Positions 1 through 9,836 of a DNA stretch of 64,000 nt are shown here, in pieces. Numbering within the stretch: the first letter of the stretch is position 1; each line of letters opens with the position of its first letter. Under the pieces are notes generated by a model. The model searched no databases. It was not told where the DNA came from and saw nothing but the letters and a program-made list of their open reading frames with translations. The stretch spans positions 806,001 through 870,000 of the forward strand of contig NZ_CP030139.2 in assembly GCF_003846445.2 (NCBI RefSeq), given 5' to 3'. The DNA comes from Synechococcus elongatus PCC 11801 (GTDB taxonomy: Bacteria > Cyanobacteriota > Cyanobacteriia > Synechococcales > Synechococcaceae). The position numbers were made by a program, and so were the translations under genes.

Positions 1-652
1 ACCGCTACCGATCGCGCCTGCTGCGCACTACTGGATGGGCGGTGTCTACACCGATCTGAGTGGGGCTACGACATGCCCTGGGCTCTACGCCGTCGGTGAA
101 ACGGCCTGCACCGGTGTACATGGAGCTAATCGGCTGGCCAGCAATTCGCTGCTGGAATGTCTGGTGTTTGGGCGGCAGTTTCAGCAGCTCGAGTTACCGC
201 CTGTTCAGCCCAATAATCCGACTTATCCCCCAGAGGACTTGCGGGTGACGGGTGATCGCGATCGCTGGCAACAGCAGCGTCAAGCGCTTCAGGATTTAGT
301 TTGGAAAGCAGCGGGAATCTGTCGCGAGGCCGATCGCCTGCAGGCAGCATTAGCCCAAGTCAAAGCTTGGCAAGCAGACTTTGAAGCCGAGCCCCTCAGT
401 CAGGCGATCACAGCAGTTCCAGTGGGTCAGGCCCAGCAGCTAGACGGTCTGGATGCCGAAGCCTTACGAGAGTGGGGTGAGCTGCGCAACCTCTTAGCGA
501 TCGCCCAGCTCATTCTCAAAAGTGCTGATTTTCGGACCGAAAGCCGTGGCGGTCACTATCGCAGCGACTACCCTCAGCCCGATCCAGCGTGGCAAGTCCA
601 TACGGATATTCAAGCGGGGCAGTGGTTTACAACCGCGATCGCATGTCAGTGA
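1..652 (+). CDS. nadB: L-aspartate oxidase, C-terminal part (cut by window edge)
   Basis: The reading frame is already open at base 2, so this is the 3' part of a gene that begins before the window. The first residues read PLPIAPAAHYWMGG, then GANRLASNSLLE a little further on. Both are hallmark C-terminal blocks of the FAD-binding domain of L-aspartate oxidase and the related succinate dehydrogenase flavoproteins. The rest is the helical C-terminal domain, ending SRGGHYRSDYP, the usual NadB ending, about 50 residues before the stop. NadB oxidises L-aspartate to iminoaspartate, the first step of NAD synthesis, in the cytosol. Succinate dehydrogenase/fumarate reductase is the alternative, but GANRLASNSLLE and the tail fit NadB better. 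The active-site N-terminal half lies outside the window. Confidence 0.93.
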   Translation, partial: PLPIAPAAHYWMGGVYTDLSGATTCPGLYAVGETACTGVHGANRLASNSLLECLVFGRQFQQLELPPVQPNNPTYPPEDLRVTGDRDRWQQQRQALQDLVWKAAGICREADRLQAALAQVKAWQADFEAEPLSQAITAVPVGQAQQLDGLDAEALREWGELRNLLAIAQLILKSADFRTESRGGHYRSDYPQPDPAWQVHTDIQAGQWFTTAIACQ

Positions 653-683
653 ATTGTCAGGCAGCCCAGCGAGCTGGATCTCG

Positions 684-890
684 CTAGAGCCAAGCGGCCA
701 GTCCGAGAACAGTAACGAAAACACCCAACGTGATCAAGCCAATGATTGTCATCTTGCGTTCATGGCCGTCAATTTCGTTTTCTAGGGTTTTTTCCATACC
801 CTCACGGAAGTTTTGAAAATATTGCTGACGCAGGGCTTCCTGCTCTTCTGGCGTCTTGCCTTCTAGATCTCGATAATGTTTCTGGGGCAC
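684..890 (-). CDS. Small single-span membrane protein, unknown function
   Basis: A 68-residue protein. I chose the GTG at 890 because a GAGGA Shine-Dalgarno lies seven bases upstream; the frame stays open further 5' (to 1043), but that part is Cys-rich and looks non-coding. The first 45 residues are charged and predicted helical (KTPEEQEALRQQYF, then a stretch rich in E and K). The last 22 residues form one hydrophobic helix (IIGLITLGVFVTVLGLAAWL), so it is probably anchored in a membrane by its C terminus. It is convergent with nadB, 31 bases away. I do not recognise the family; short proteins of this layout are common in cyanobacteria. Confidence 0.68.
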   Translation of the reverse strand: MPQKHYRDLEGKTPEEQEALRQQYFQNFREGMEKTLENEIDGHERKMTIIGLITLGVFVTVLGLAAWL

Positions 891-1113
891 GGGATATTCC
901 TCAGTCGCAGTCGAATCAAAACAAACCGTTAGAACCAGCCCTAGCTTGCAGTTTTCGGGGCAGTTTGGCAATTGTGAACTGCAATCAGCACAACCGTGAA
1001 CCCATACGCAATCAGAGGTGCGATCGCCTGCTGAAAATTCCAAAAACAGTGGCGTTCAGCACGTCAGAACCGAGTAGATCAGCGACCATAGAGAAACTGT
1101 TGTTGTCGGACCA

Positions 1114-2052
1114 GTGCCGGTGCTCCCAGAAACCCGCGAAGCGTCGCCTTTAGCTGCTGTCTTAGCTCAATTGCAGACGGTGTTACTGGGGAAGGAGCGA
1201 CAGATTCAACTGGCGATCGCCTGCTTACTCGCCCGTGGCCATTTGCTGATTGAAGACTTGCCCGGCATGGGCAAAACACTGCTCTCGCAAAGCTTGGCGA
1301 ACAGTCTTGGTCTTAGCTATCGACGGGTGCAATTCACCAGCGATCTCCTCCCAGCAGACTTACTGGGAGTCTCGATTTTTGAACAACAAGAGCAACGCTT
1401 TCGGTTTCATCCCGGCCCGATTTTCAGTCAAGTGTTGCTGGCAGATGAAATCAATCGCGCGAGTCCCAAAACCCAAAGTGCACTCCTTGAAGCGATGGCC
1501 GAGCGGCAGGTCAGCCACGAAGGTGACACCTACCCGCTGCCACAGCCTTTTTTTGTAATCGCCACTCAGAATCCGATCGATCAAGCCGGAACGTTTGCGA
1601 TGCCTGAATCCCAGCTCGATCGCTTTTTGATGCGGCTGGAATTGGGCTTCCCGGATCACCAAGCAGAATTAGCGATGTTGCGCGGGAGTGATGGCGATCG
1701 CCCCAGTGCAGCCCTACTGCCCATCCTGAACGCCGACACCTTACAGGATCTGCAATTGGAGGTCTCAAAAGTTCGCGCCAGTGATCCGCTGCTGGAGTAT
1801 CTGTTGGCCTTGGTGCAGGAAAGTCGGCAGCGTTCGCAGATTCCCAATCCCCTTTCACCGCGAGCTAGTAAAGCGATTCTGGCCGCAGCCAAGGCTTGGG
1901 CGTTCTTGGCTGGACGAGACTATGTTCTGCCCGAGGATGTGCAGGCGATTTTTCCAGCCGTCGCGGAACATCGGCTACGGGGCAGCATCACCGGTCAGGG
2001 CGATCGCCGCTACGCTGAATCTCTGCTGGAAAGCGTGGATCCTGTGCGATGA
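1114..2052 (+). CDS. MoxR-family AAA+ ATPase
   Basis: A 312-residue AAA+ ATPase of the MoxR group, which act as chaperones that assemble or activate partner proteins. Visible motifs are the Walker A loop GMGKT near residue 53, Walker B LLADEINR near 110, the MoxR signature ALLEAMAERQVS, and sensor 1 ATQNP near 150. The C-terminal lid domain contains SPRASKAIL. The start is GTG at 1114, after a 223-bp gap shared with the divergent small membrane gene. It overlaps the downstream DUF58 gene by four bases (ATGA), and that gene overlaps a transglutaminase gene the same way. This three-gene MoxR/DUF58/transglutaminase module is widespread in bacteria, but its substrate in cyanobacteria is unknown. 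Confidence 0.9.
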   Translation: MPVLPETREASPLAAVLAQLQTVLLGKERQIQLAIACLLARGHLLIEDLPGMGKTLLSQSLANSLGLSYRRVQFTSDLLPADLLGVSIFEQQEQRFRFHPGPIFSQVLLADEINRASPKTQSALLEAMAERQVSHEGDTYPLPQPFFVIATQNPIDQAGTFAMPESQLDRFLMRLELGFPDHQAELAMLRGSDGDRPSAALLPILNADTLQDLQLEVSKVRASDPLLEYLLALVQESRQRSQIPNPLSPRASKAILAAAKAWAFLAGRDYVLPEDVQAIFPAVAEHRLRGSITGQGDRRYAESLLESVDPVR

Positions 2053-3041
2053 AGCTGAGGCAGTGGCTAAAGCAACTCGGGCGATCGCGCTTTGAAGCTT
2101 GGCTGGCACGACAACTACCACCGCGATCGCCAATCCGCCTGAATCGCGAACGCATTTTTATCTTCCCCAGTCAGTTCGGAGCCGTCTTTTTGGCGTTGGA
2201 TATCGCCTTTTATCTCATTGGCACCAACTATCAAAACAACTTGGTTCTGCTACTCAGCTTGTTACTGCTGAGTTTGTTTTTAGGCTGCATTTTCCAGAGC
2301 TTTCGCAATCTGGATGGACTGGAACTGGAAGCCTTGCCTACAGCCGACGGACAAGTTGGTGAACCGCTCCGGTTGTCAGTGCGTCTGAGGACAGAAACAT
2401 CCCGCTATGCCCTACGGCTGCACCTACCCAGCAGCGATCGCCTGCGGCTTGCAGAACTGCGATCGCCCAGCGAAATCGTGAGCCTAACGGTTGTCCCTAG
2501 CCAACGCGGCTGGTATCGGCCCGGACGACTGCAAGTACGCAGCGACTATCCCCTAGGGCTATTTCGGACTTGGACCGTGCTGGATTTGGATTGGCAAGCC
2601 GTGATTTTGCCCCAGCCCGAACGCTGGCCACTGCAGACTGAGGCGATCGCCACAACGTCGGCAACCCCAGAGCAGCCTGTCAGTACGGTTGAGCTGCATC
2701 AGACCACCAGCGAGGAGTTTGCGGGACTGCAACCCTACCAACCTGGAGAATCGCTGCGGCGGGTGGCTTGGAAACAGTTGGCGCAGGGGCGGGGCTTGCA
2801 CAGCAAAGCTTTTGCAGGTGAGCGATCGCAGCAGTGCTGGCTCAGTTTGCAGCACACCCCCGGTCAAGATTTGGAGCAGCGGCTACGACGTTTGACTTGG
2901 GCAGTACAGGAACTCAGTCGCCGAGGTGAGTTTTTTGGCCTTGTACTCGGATCCCAGCGCTGGGAAGCGGACACTGGGTCGGTTCATCAACGTACTTGCC
3001 TCCAAGCGATCGCGCTCTATGGACTGGAGCGAACGGTATGA
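2049..3041 (+). CDS. DUF58 membrane protein of a MoxR operon
   Basis: A 330-residue protein with two adjacent hydrophobic helices near residues 42-80 (FGAVFLALDIAFYLIG, then NLVLLLSLLLLSLFLG). A beta-rich extracytoplasmic-type segment follows, then the DUF58 (vWA-like) core with the family motif LQPYQPGESLRRVAWKQLA near residue 230. The start codon lies inside the 3' end of the MoxR gene (ATGA overlap) and its stop overlaps the next start in the same way, so the three genes are almost certainly translationally coupled. DUF58 proteins are the usual partners of MoxR ATPases. No catalytic role can be assigned from the sequence. Confidence 0.88.
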   Translation: MKLRQWLKQLGRSRFEAWLARQLPPRSPIRLNRERIFIFPSQFGAVFLALDIAFYLIGTNYQNNLVLLLSLLLLSLFLGCIFQSFRNLDGLELEALPTADGQVGEPLRLSVRLRTETSRYALRLHLPSSDRLRLAELRSPSEIVSLTVVPSQRGWYRPGRLQVRSDYPLGLFRTWTVLDLDWQAVILPQPERWPLQTEAIATTSATPEQPVSTVELHQTTSEEFAGLQPYQPGESLRRVAWKQLAQGRGLHSKAFAGERSQQCWLSLQHTPGQDLEQRLRRLTWAVQELSRRGEFFGLVLGSQRWEADTGSVHQRTCLQAIALYGLERTV

Positions 3042-5029
3042 CGCCTTGGTTCCCGCCCCGTTCTGGCTTAGGACTGCTGAGCAGCGGCTTTGCGATTGCT
3101 GTGCTGCTGCTCCTTGGGGATTTGCCGCCCGTGGCTGCTTTTGTAGCGATCGCCCTCCTAGTTTGGGGGCTGCTTCGCCAGTGGCAGAAGCGATCGCTCT
3201 TACCCCAAACACTGCGCCATAGTCTGACCGCGATCGCCCTGATCTTGGCGCTGTTGGTGGGCTTGCCTCAGGGCTTGCTCAGTGTTTTTCTCGGCCTGTT
3301 GACCTTAGCTTTTGCCCTCAAACTGTTGGAGCTGCAAGAGGAGCGGGACTATCAAGCCCTAGTGCTGATTGCCTACAGCTTAGTGGCGCTTGGTTTTCTG
3401 TTGCGCCAGAGTTTGCTGGAAACACTGGTTTTGTTACTGGCGATCGCGCTGGAAACCTTAGGATTAGCGGCACTCTATCGCCCCCTCAGCCGACCACGGC
3501 AGCCCTTCGCTGCGCTCTTGCGCTTGCTGGCTCCGACGGTGCCACTCTTGCTAGTGCTGTTTTTGATTGCGCCACGATTGCCACCTCTCTGGGGATTGCC
3601 CGTAGCCCAACGAGCCGTAACCGGTTTGAGCGATCGCGTCTCGCCCGGTGAGATTGCTGAGCTCAGCCGCTCCTCTGCACTGGCTTTTCGCTTTAGTTTC
3701 CCTGAAGCTTCCCTACCCAGCGATCGCTTCTACTGGCGAGCAATGGTGCATGAACTGACGGATGGCCGTGGTTGGCAGCCCCTTCCTTTCCGCGATCGCT
3801 TCGACCCAAGTGAAGTGGCACCGGAACTGACGGGTGAAGGGGACATTCCCTACACTGTCATTGCCGAACCCAGTCAGCGCACGTGGCGCTATGCCTTGGA
3901 GTTGAGTCGCCCCAGCAGCGAGGGCATTCTTCTCGATTCACGCTTTGAATTTCGGACGCGCATTCCACTCAGCCAGCAAACGCGCTACCAAGGCATTGCC
4001 TTTGAGCGTTATCAAGCGGATCTAAACCTTTCGCCCCGCGATCGCCAAGTCAATTTGCAGTTACCCCCCAGCGGGAACCCCCAAAGTCGGGCTTGGGCTC
4101 AACGGCTACGCGATCGCTTCCCGAATGACGATGCCGCCCTCGTGCAAGCCAGTTTGCAGGAGTTACAACAACAGGACTTTCGCTACACCCTGCAGCCGCC
4201 CTTGCTCACAGCTAACGACAGCATTGATGACTTTCTGTTTCGCAGTCGGGCGGGCTTTTGCGAACATTACGCCAGCAGTTTTGCCTTTTTGATGCGGGCG
4301 GCAGGCATACCGGCGCGCGTCGTCACCGGCTACCTTGGCGGTGAGTGGAATTCGCAGGCGAATTACTACAGCGTGCTCCAAGCCAATGCCCATGCTTGGA
4401 CTGAAGTTTGGCTGCCGGGGCAAGGCTGGCAGCGGGTTGATCCAACTGCCGCGATCGCGCCACTGCGACTTAGTGAAGGACTGGAAGCTGCTCTGACACC
4501 CGAAGATCGGGCTCAAGCCGCTGGCGGTCTCCTTGGTGCAGCAGCGTTGCGCCGTCTGCCTCTGCTCGATCAGGCTTGGCAATTTTGGGCTTCAGTAGAC
4601 TACCGCTGGACGTCTTGGGTATTGAGCTACGACAACCAACGCCAGCAGGAGCTTTTGGCCGCGTTGTTGGCACAGTTGGGACAGGTTGGCCTATCTCTCT
4701 TGCTCGTTGCGAGCATTCTGATCGCCGCAGGTTTGATGTGGCTACTCTCCCGTTGGCTGGATCGGCGATCGCCAGAAGATCCCAGTCTGCGGATCTATCA
4801 GCAGGCTTGCCGTGCGATCGCCAAAGCGGGTTGGCCGCGCCAACCGCAGGAAGGCCCATCTGCCTATGCTGAACGCCTCGCAAGTCTCAACCAACCTTGG
4901 GCGATGGCGTTTAGCCATTTGACTCAGCAGTACCTAGCTCAGCGCTATGCCCAGCAAGCGGTGCCAACCAACCTTCTACAGCGATCGCTCCAAGACCTAC
5001 GGCAGCTCCTGCGAACCAGTCGTCGTTAA
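3038..5029 (+). CDS. TgpA-like membrane transglutaminase (DUF3488/transglutaminase core)
   Basis: About 663 residues from the ATG at 3038, which overlaps the preceding stop by four bases; an in-frame start at 2996 would reach back into the DUF58 gene. The first 190 residues are a bundle of hydrophobic helices (DUF3488 region). A long extracytoplasmic loop then carries a transglutaminase-like papain fold: the Cys in RAGFCEHYASSF near residue 410, the His in ANAHAWTEVW near 455 and the Asp in QRVDPTAA near 470 form the expected Cys-His-Asp triad. A further transmembrane helix near residue 560 precedes a cytosolic DUF4129-like tail. The family is thought to act on peptides or cell-envelope proteins as a protease or transglutaminase; the substrate here is unknown. 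It ends 29 bases from the convergent argJ. Confidence 0.9.
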   Translation: MTPWFPPRSGLGLLSSGFAIAVLLLLGDLPPVAAFVAIALLVWGLLRQWQKRSLLPQTLRHSLTAIALILALLVGLPQGLLSVFLGLLTLAFALKLLELQEERDYQALVLIAYSLVALGFLLRQSLLETLVLLLAIALETLGLAALYRPLSRPRQPFAALLRLLAPTVPLLLVLFLIAPRLPPLWGLPVAQRAVTGLSDRVSPGEIAELSRSSALAFRFSFPEASLPSDRFYWRAMVHELTDGRGWQPLPFRDRFDPSEVAPELTGEGDIPYTVIAEPSQRTWRYALELSRPSSEGILLDSRFEFRTRIPLSQQTRYQGIAFERYQADLNLSPRDRQVNLQLPPSGNPQSRAWAQRLRDRFPNDDAALVQASLQELQQQDFRYTLQPPLLTANDSIDDFLFRSRAGFCEHYASSFAFLMRAAGIPARVVTGYLGGEWNSQANYYSVLQANAHAWTEVWLPGQGWQRVDPTAAIAPLRLSEGLEAALTPEDRAQAAGGLLGAAALRRLPLLDQAWQFWASVDYRWTSWVLSYDNQRQQELLAALLAQLGQVGLSLLLVASILIAAGLMWLLSRWLDRRSPEDPSLRIYQQACRAIAKAGWPRQPQEGPSAYAERLASLNQPWAMAFSHLTQQYLAQRYAQQAVPTNLLQRSLQDLRQLLRTSRR

Positions 5030-5058
5030 TGACGGCGATCGCTTTTGTTGCAGATAGC

Positions 5059-6303
5059 TCAGGTGGTGTATTCAGCATTGATACGGACATAGTCATAGCT
5101 GAGGTCGCAGCCCCAAGCAATGCCTTGACCCGTGCCTGAGCCGACTTCAACCTGGATCAGTACCGTGTCGTCTTGGAGGTAGGCACCCGCTGCGCGATCG
5201 CGGAGGTATTGACTGGCGGCATCGCGATCGAACGGCAACGGCTGGCCATTACGGAGTAGCTCAAACTGACCCAGACGAACTGCTAAATTCTCGGCATTGA
5301 ACTGAACACCGGCACGGCCAGCTGCAGCTGCAATCCGACCCCAGTTCGGATCACGACCAAAAATGGCCGATTTAACCAGCGAGGAACCGGCGATCGTGCG
5401 AGCGATCGCCCGAGCGGCGGTATCGTCGGCGGTGCCTTTCACCTGCACTTCAATCAGACAAGTCGCCCCTTCTCCATCGCGAGCGATCGCCTTAGCCAAG
5501 TGCTGACAGACAGCAGTCAACATCGCCTCTAGCTGGTCTGCGATCGGGCCGCGCTCCGTAATTGCCGGCGTGCGTGACTGACCGTTGGCGAGGGCAAACA
5601 CGCAATCATTGGTGCTGGTATCGCCATCCACCGTGATTTGATTGAAGCTGCGATCGACCGCTCGGCTGAGCATGTCTTGCCAGAGTTGCGGAGACACCGC
5701 CGCATCACAGGTGATGAACGATAGCATGGTCGCCATGTTGGGGTGGATCATGCCGGAGCCTTTGGCGATGCCGCCAATCCGCACCGTGCGATCGCCCAGA
5801 GGCAATTCCAAGGCAATTTGTTTGGCAATCAAGTCCGTGGTCAAGATCGCTTGAGCAGCAGCAGCGCCACCTTCTGGGGAAAGTGCAGCGATCGCTTGGG
5901 GAATACCGGTACGCAGTGCATCCATCTTGATCCGCTGGCCAATCACCCCTGTGGAGGCAACCAGAACTTGATTGCTGGGAATCTGCAGCGCTTGCCCCAG
6001 TTGTCCCGCCGACTCGACGGCATCAGACCAGCCTTGATCGCCAGTTGCGGCGTTGGCCTGCCCCGAGTTGCAGAGAATCGCCCGAGCAATGCTGTTGCCA
6101 TCTAGTTGCTGACGGCTAAAGTCCACACAAGCGGCGCGAACTTGTGAGGTCGTGAAAACGGCGGCGGCGATCGCATCACTCTCGGAGACAATCAGCGCCA
6201 GATCCGGCTGACCCGAAGCTTTGAGTCCAGCTGTGATCCCTGCGGCTTGAAAGCCCCGCGGTGCGGTAATTCCGCCGGAAATGACCTGCCACGCTGCTTG
6301 CAT
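5059..6303 (-). CDS. argJ: Bifunctional ornithine acetyltransferase / N-acetylglutamate synthase
   Basis: ArgJ of 414 residues, started at the ATG at 6303 (MQAAWQVISGG), which fits the family start; upstream in-frame codons overlap the next gene. It transfers the acetyl group from N-acetylornithine to glutamate, closing the cyclic arginine pathway, and may also use acetyl-CoA. The self-cleavage site is present as HPNMATMLSF: cleavage between Ala and Thr frees the nucleophilic Thr of the beta chain. Other family blocks are CNSGQANAATG, VASTGVIG, DGDTSTNDC and GRDPNWGRI. The enzyme is cytosolic. Another arginine gene, argC, lies at about 32 kb and is not part of the same operon. Confidence 0.97.
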   Translation of the reverse strand: MQAAWQVISGGITAPRGFQAAGITAGLKASGQPDLALIVSESDAIAAAVFTTSQVRAACVDFSRQQLDGNSIARAILCNSGQANAATGDQGWSDAVESAGQLGQALQIPSNQVLVASTGVIGQRIKMDALRTGIPQAIAALSPEGGAAAAQAILTTDLIAKQIALELPLGDRTVRIGGIAKGSGMIHPNMATMLSFITCDAAVSPQLWQDMLSRAVDRSFNQITVDGDTSTNDCVFALANGQSRTPAITERGPIADQLEAMLTAVCQHLAKAIARDGEGATCLIEVQVKGTADDTAARAIARTIAGSSLVKSAIFGRDPNWGRIAAAAGRAGVQFNAENLAVRLGQFELLRNGQPLPFDRDAASQYLRDRAAGAYLQDDTVLIQVEVGSGTGQGIAWGCDLSYDYVRINAEYTT

Positions 6304-6335
6304 TATTTTCTCCGCCCAGTCCGCAGGCGATTTTA

Positions 6336-7226
6336 TCAAGCGAGCTGCCGCTCTAAGGGTAGTTCTTCGGATTGAACTAAGACTCCGGCCGGTGTCCACC
6401 AGCTCTGCTGCGCTCTCAGTGAATCCTCACCTAGCTCAACCCAGAGCAGATGATGCAGGGTGGTTTGTTCGGCCTTCAAGAGGCGCGGACTGGCGGCAGC
6501 ATTGAGGTAGGTCGTGCCCGCTGCATCGCGATGCCAACTACGGCGCAGGCGATCGCGCCGATTCCGCAAGCGGTGGTGCATGTGGCCAAAGCAGACCAAA
6601 GGTACTGATTTCTGGCGTTGCACTTGAGCGATCGCCATGGCTAAATCTGGATCGCCAAAGTCACCACCCGGCTTCGACCAATCCTTGCCGCAGGGATCTT
6701 CTGGTTGATCGCCTAAACCGCTGGGGCCGCAATGGGCGAGAAACAGCACGCGATCGCAGGCTGAAGCGATCGCACAATCGGCAATTCGTTGCGCTGACTC
6801 AGGGAAGCTACCGACTTGGTAGTAGTGGCGGTAGAAGCGGCGATGCTGCCACTGGCTCCCGCCCGCGCTACAAGGTCGCCCACCGACCACGCTCAGATTC
6901 CACTCCGGAAAATCCAAGCGGCCATAACCGACGTGGAGCGATCCCAGCGCCTCAAGCTGTTGCTCAAAGCGGTTTTCGTGCGTCCAGTCGTAGGGACATT
7001 GCGATCGCCGCCAACGGGTCGCCGTGTACCAAGCATCGTGGTTGCCAAGAATCACGGCTTTTCGCAGAGGAATCGCCGCGATCGCTTGAACTAAAGCCAG
7101 CGACTCATTGCCAAAGTCGCCGACAAACAGCGTCAAATCAGGCTGAAGTTGCAGCAGCAGCGCTTGATCCGCTGGTGTCCACTGGTCGTGGATGTCGCCA
7201 ACGATCGCTAGACGCAGAGGCGGCAC
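6336..7226 (-). CDS. Calcineurin-like metallophosphoesterase
   Basis: A 296-residue metallophosphoesterase starting at GTG 7226, directly next to the leuC stop, so it is probably cotranscribed behind leuC. The two-metal site motifs occur in order: GDIHDQW near residue 10, GDFGNE near 37, GNHDAW near 61, an AHCGPSGLG block near 164 and GHMHHR near 213. The layout (GDIH, GDxG, GNHD, GHxH) resembles cyanobacterial and plant proteins of the calcineurin superfamily whose substrates are not established. It could act on a phosphodiester, a nucleotide or a phosphoprotein; nothing here decides between these. Confidence 0.86.
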   Translation of the reverse strand: MPPLRLAIVGDIHDQWTPADQALLLQLQPDLTLFVGDFGNESLALVQAIAAIPLRKAVILGNHDAWYTATRWRRSQCPYDWTHENRFEQQLEALGSLHVGYGRLDFPEWNLSVVGGRPCSAGGSQWQHRRFYRHYYQVGSFPESAQRIADCAIASACDRVLFLAHCGPSGLGDQPEDPCGKDWSKPGGDFGDPDLAMAIAQVQRQKSVPLVCFGHMHHRLRNRRDRLRRSWHRDAAGTTYLNAAASPRLLKAEQTTLHHLLWVELGEDSLRAQQSWWTPAGVLVQSEELPLERQLA

Positions 7227-8633
7227 CTAGTTCAGCCAGTTACGAACGTCCGTCACTTCACCGGCGATCGCAGCGGCGGCCACCATGGCTGGGCTCATCA
7301 GCAACGTCCGTCCCGAGACCGAGCCTTGACGGCCTTTGAAATTACGGTTTGAGGAGGAAGCACTTATTTGACGGCCTTCCAGTTTGTCCGGATTCATGGC
7401 CAGACACATTGAACAACCGGCCTGCCGCCACTCAAAGCCCGCCGCCGTAAAGATTTGGTCAAGACCTTCAGCTTCGGCTTGCTGTTTGACGCGCTCCGAA
7501 CCGGGCACGACAAAGGCTTTAATGCCCGCCGCAACTTTGCGACCTTTGGCCACTTTGGCGGCTTCGCGCAGGTCACTGATCCGGCCATTGGTACAACTGC
7601 CAATGAAGCAGACATCAACTTTCGTCCCTTGCAGCGGCGCACCGGGTGCCAAATCCATGTAGCTGTAGGCTTCGGCAGCCACAGCTCGATCCTCGTCCAG
7701 CAGGCTATCCGGCGTCGGGATAGTCTCCGTGATGCCAATGCCTTGGCCGGGAGTAATGCCCCAAGTTACGGTCGGCGCAATCTCCGCCGCATCAAAGACA
7801 ACAACATCGTCGTATTCCGCATCGGCTTCGCTACGCAGGCTTTCCCACCAAGCGATCGCCCGATCCCATGCTTCGCCTTGGGGGGCAAACTCACGGCCTT
7901 GCAGGTAGTCGTAGGTGGTTTGATCCGGATTGACGTAGCCGCAACGCGCTCCGCCCTCGATCGCCATGTTGCAGACGGTCATCCGCTCTTCCATCGACAT
8001 CGCTGCGAAAGTGCTGCCAGCAAATTCGTAGGCATAGCCAACGCCGCCTTTGACGCCGAGCTTGCGGATGATGTGCAGAATCACGTCCTTGGCGTAGACG
8101 CCGGGCTGCAACTCGCCGTTGACTTCAATCTTGCGAACTTTCAGCTTGCTCAAGGCCAGCGTTTGCGAGGCCAAGACATCCCGCACTTGACTGGTGCCAA
8201 TCCCGAAGGCGATCGCGCCAAAAGCGCCGTGGGTGCTGGTGTGGCTATCTCCGCAGGCGATCGTCATGCCCGGCTGAGTCAAACCTTGTTCCGGCGCAAT
8301 CACATGGACAATGCCCTGACTGCCAGAACCAATGTTGTAGAAGCGGATGCCGTTCTCGCGACAGTTTTTCTCCAGCGTCACGATCATCTCTTCGGCCAAG
8401 CTGTCGGCGAAGGGACGCGCCTGATTTTCTGTCGGCACAATGTGGTCAACCGTTGCCACCGTCCGACCCGGAAATTTCACGCTCAGGCCGCGATCGCGCA
8501 GCATGGCAAAGGCTTGCGGGCTGGTGACTTCGTGGATCAGGTGCAGGCCAATGAACAGTTGCGTCTGACCCGAGGGCAGGGTCGCGACGGTGTGCAAGTC
8601 CCAAACTTTGTCGAACAGGGTACCGCGGCTCAT
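7227..8633 (-). CDS. leuC: 3-isopropylmalate dehydratase large subunit
   Basis: LeuC of 468 residues from the ATG at 8633 ([12 protein letters not shown]), the typical family start; the frame stays open to 8699. It isomerises 2-isopropylmalate to 3-isopropylmalate in leucine synthesis, working with the LeuD small subunit, which is not in the window. The 4Fe-4S cluster ligands are visible as the Cys of FIGSCTNGR and the two Cys of [10 protein letters not shown]. Substrate-binding blocks include [13 protein letters not shown] and [12 protein letters not shown]. leuA, another gene of the pathway, is 48 kb away, so the leucine genes are scattered as usual in cyanobacteria. Confidence 0.97.
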   Translation of the reverse strand: MSRGTLFDKVWDLHTVATLPSGQTQLFIGLHLIHEVTSPQAFAMLRDRGLSVKFPGRTVATVDHIVPTENQARPFADSLAEEMIVTLEKNCRENGIRFYNIGSGSQGIVHVIAPEQGLTQPGMTIACGDSHTSTHGAFGAIAFGIGTSQVRDVLASQTLALSKLKVRKIEVNGELQPGVYAKDVILHIIRKLGVKGGVGYAYEFAGSTFAAMSMEERMTVCNMAIEGGARCGYVNPDQTTYDYLQGREFAPQGEAWDRAIAWWESLRSEADAEYDDVVVFDAAEIAPTVTWGITPGQGIGITETIPTPDSLLDEDRAVAAEAYSYMDLAPGAPLQGTKVDVCFIGSCTNGRISDLREAAKVAKGRKVAAGIKAFVVPGSERVKQQAEAEGLDQIFTAAGFEWRQAGCSMCLAMNPDKLEGRQISASSSNRNFKGRQGSVSGRTLLMSPAMVAAAAIAGEVTDVRNWLN

Positions 8634-8712
8634 TGGCGTTGCTGTGGCGAAAAAATAGCGAGCCTCCATTATCTCACTCGGGCTTCGACGCTGTTGCACT
8701 CCTTCTCGGGAC

Positions 8713-9201
8713 TCAGGTCAGTTGCTCAATCAGCGATCGCGACTCGGGAAAGGCCTGTAGCAATGCCTCCCCTTCCGCCATTTCGAAATCCTCGAAGCTG
8801 AAACCCGGTGCCACGGTACAGCCCACCAGCGAAAATCCGGTTTCAGCAGCGACGGTTGCGCCAAACCAAACGCCCGCTGGAACACCGCCGCACAGTTGCT
8901 GGCCTTGACTGAGATCCGCTCCGATCGTCAGCGCTTGATAGCCCTGTTCAGGAATCAGTTGATGCACGGTCAAGGGCTGGCCGGCGTAGAAATGCCAGAG
9001 TTCATCGGAGCGCAGCCGGTGTAGCCGCGATCGCTCCCCAGCACGCAGCAGGTAATAGATAGCCGTACTCGCCGATCGTTGGCGATCGCCCAAGTTGACC
9101 GTAAGGTTAGCGCGGTAGATCTCACGGTAGAAGCCGCCTTCGGGATGTGGTTGTAAGTCCAGCGCCGTAATCCATTCCTCAGCAGTTTGTGGCTGACCCA
9201 T
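8713..9201 (-). CDS. DUF985 (cupin_5) family protein
   Basis: A 162-residue single-domain cupin of the DUF985 type. The family signature is clear: HPEGGFYRE near residue 18, then [27 protein letters not shown] and [10 protein letters not shown]. The His residues of [11 protein letters not shown] and the glycines around them would line the barrel and may bind a metal. Known structures of the family show a beta barrel, but no reaction is firmly established. It lies 79 bp upstream of leuC on the same strand and is divergent from dcd, which begins 53 bp away. Confidence 0.85.
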   Translation of the reverse strand: MGQPQTAEEWITALDLQPHPEGGFYREIYRANLTVNLGDRQRSASTAIYYLLRAGERSRLHRLRSDELWHFYAGQPLTVHQLIPEQGYQALTIGADLSQGQQLCGGVPAGVWFGATVAAETGFSLVGCTVAPGFSFEDFEMAEGEALLQAFPESRSLIEQLT

Positions 9202-9254
9202 CGAATAACCTCTGCGATCGCAACTTATGATGAGCTTGAATTGCTGCGATCGCC

Positions 9255-9836
9255 ATGCTCAAGAACGATAAGTGGATTGTTGAACAAGCCCGCGCTGGCA
9301 TGATTGAGCCGTTTGAGGCCAATCTGATTCGCCATAGCGCTGATGCCCCAGTTCTGAGCTATGGCTGCTCCTCCTACGGCTACGACCTGCGGTTATCGCC
9401 CCAGGAATTCCTGATTTTTCGCCACATTCCGGGCACTGTCGTCAATCCCAAGCGCTTCAATCCAGCCAACTTGGAGTCGGTGGAGTTGCATGAGGATCAA
9501 GACGGTCAATATTTCATCTTGCCGGCACATAGCTACGGCCTTGGGGTTGCCTTAGAACGGCTGCGCGTTCCGTCGAACATCACCGTGGTTTGCTTGGGCA
9601 AAAGCACCTACGCCCGCCTCGGCATCATCGTCAACACCACGCCTGCCGAAGCTTCTTGGGAAGGTCATTTGACGCTGGAATTTAGCAACTCCTCGGGTGC
9701 CGATTGCCGTATTTATGCCAACGAAGGCATCTGTCAGTTGCTCTTCCTCGAAGGCGAACCCTGCGACACGACCTATGCTGATCGCTTTGGTAAATACCAA
9801 AATCAACCAGAACGAGTAACCCTCGCCAAGGTCTAA
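9255..9836 (+). CDS. dcd: dCTP deaminase
   Basis: A 193-residue enzyme of the dCTP deaminase/dUTPase trimeric family, which turns dCTP into dUTP for thymidylate synthesis. The substrate-binding block GKSTYARLGI and the catalytic block PAEASWEGHLTLEFSN, with the Glu of WEG as the expected general base, are intact near residues 114-145. The C-terminal YQNQ region probably folds over the nucleotide. The length fits monofunctional Dcd; whether it also hydrolyses dUTP, as some family members do, cannot be read from the sequence. It is divergent from the cupin gene and convergent with the glycosyltransferase gene 44 bp downstream. Confidence 0.94.
   Translation: MLKNDKWIVEQARAGMIEPFEANLIRHSADAPVLSYGCSSYGYDLRLSPQEFLIFRHIPGTVVNPKRFNPANLESVELHEDQDGQYFILPAHSYGLGVALERLRVPSNITVVCLGKSTYARLGIIVNTTPAEASWEGHLTLEFSNSSGADCRIYANEGICQLLFLEGEPCDTTYADRFGKYQNQPERVTLAKV

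Noticed and set aside
7455-8801. Long open frame (448 codons) on the plus strand opposite leuC
   Set aside because: It is antisense to leuC, whose protein is a complete and conserved family member; the antisense translation has no domain and follows from high GC and codon bias.
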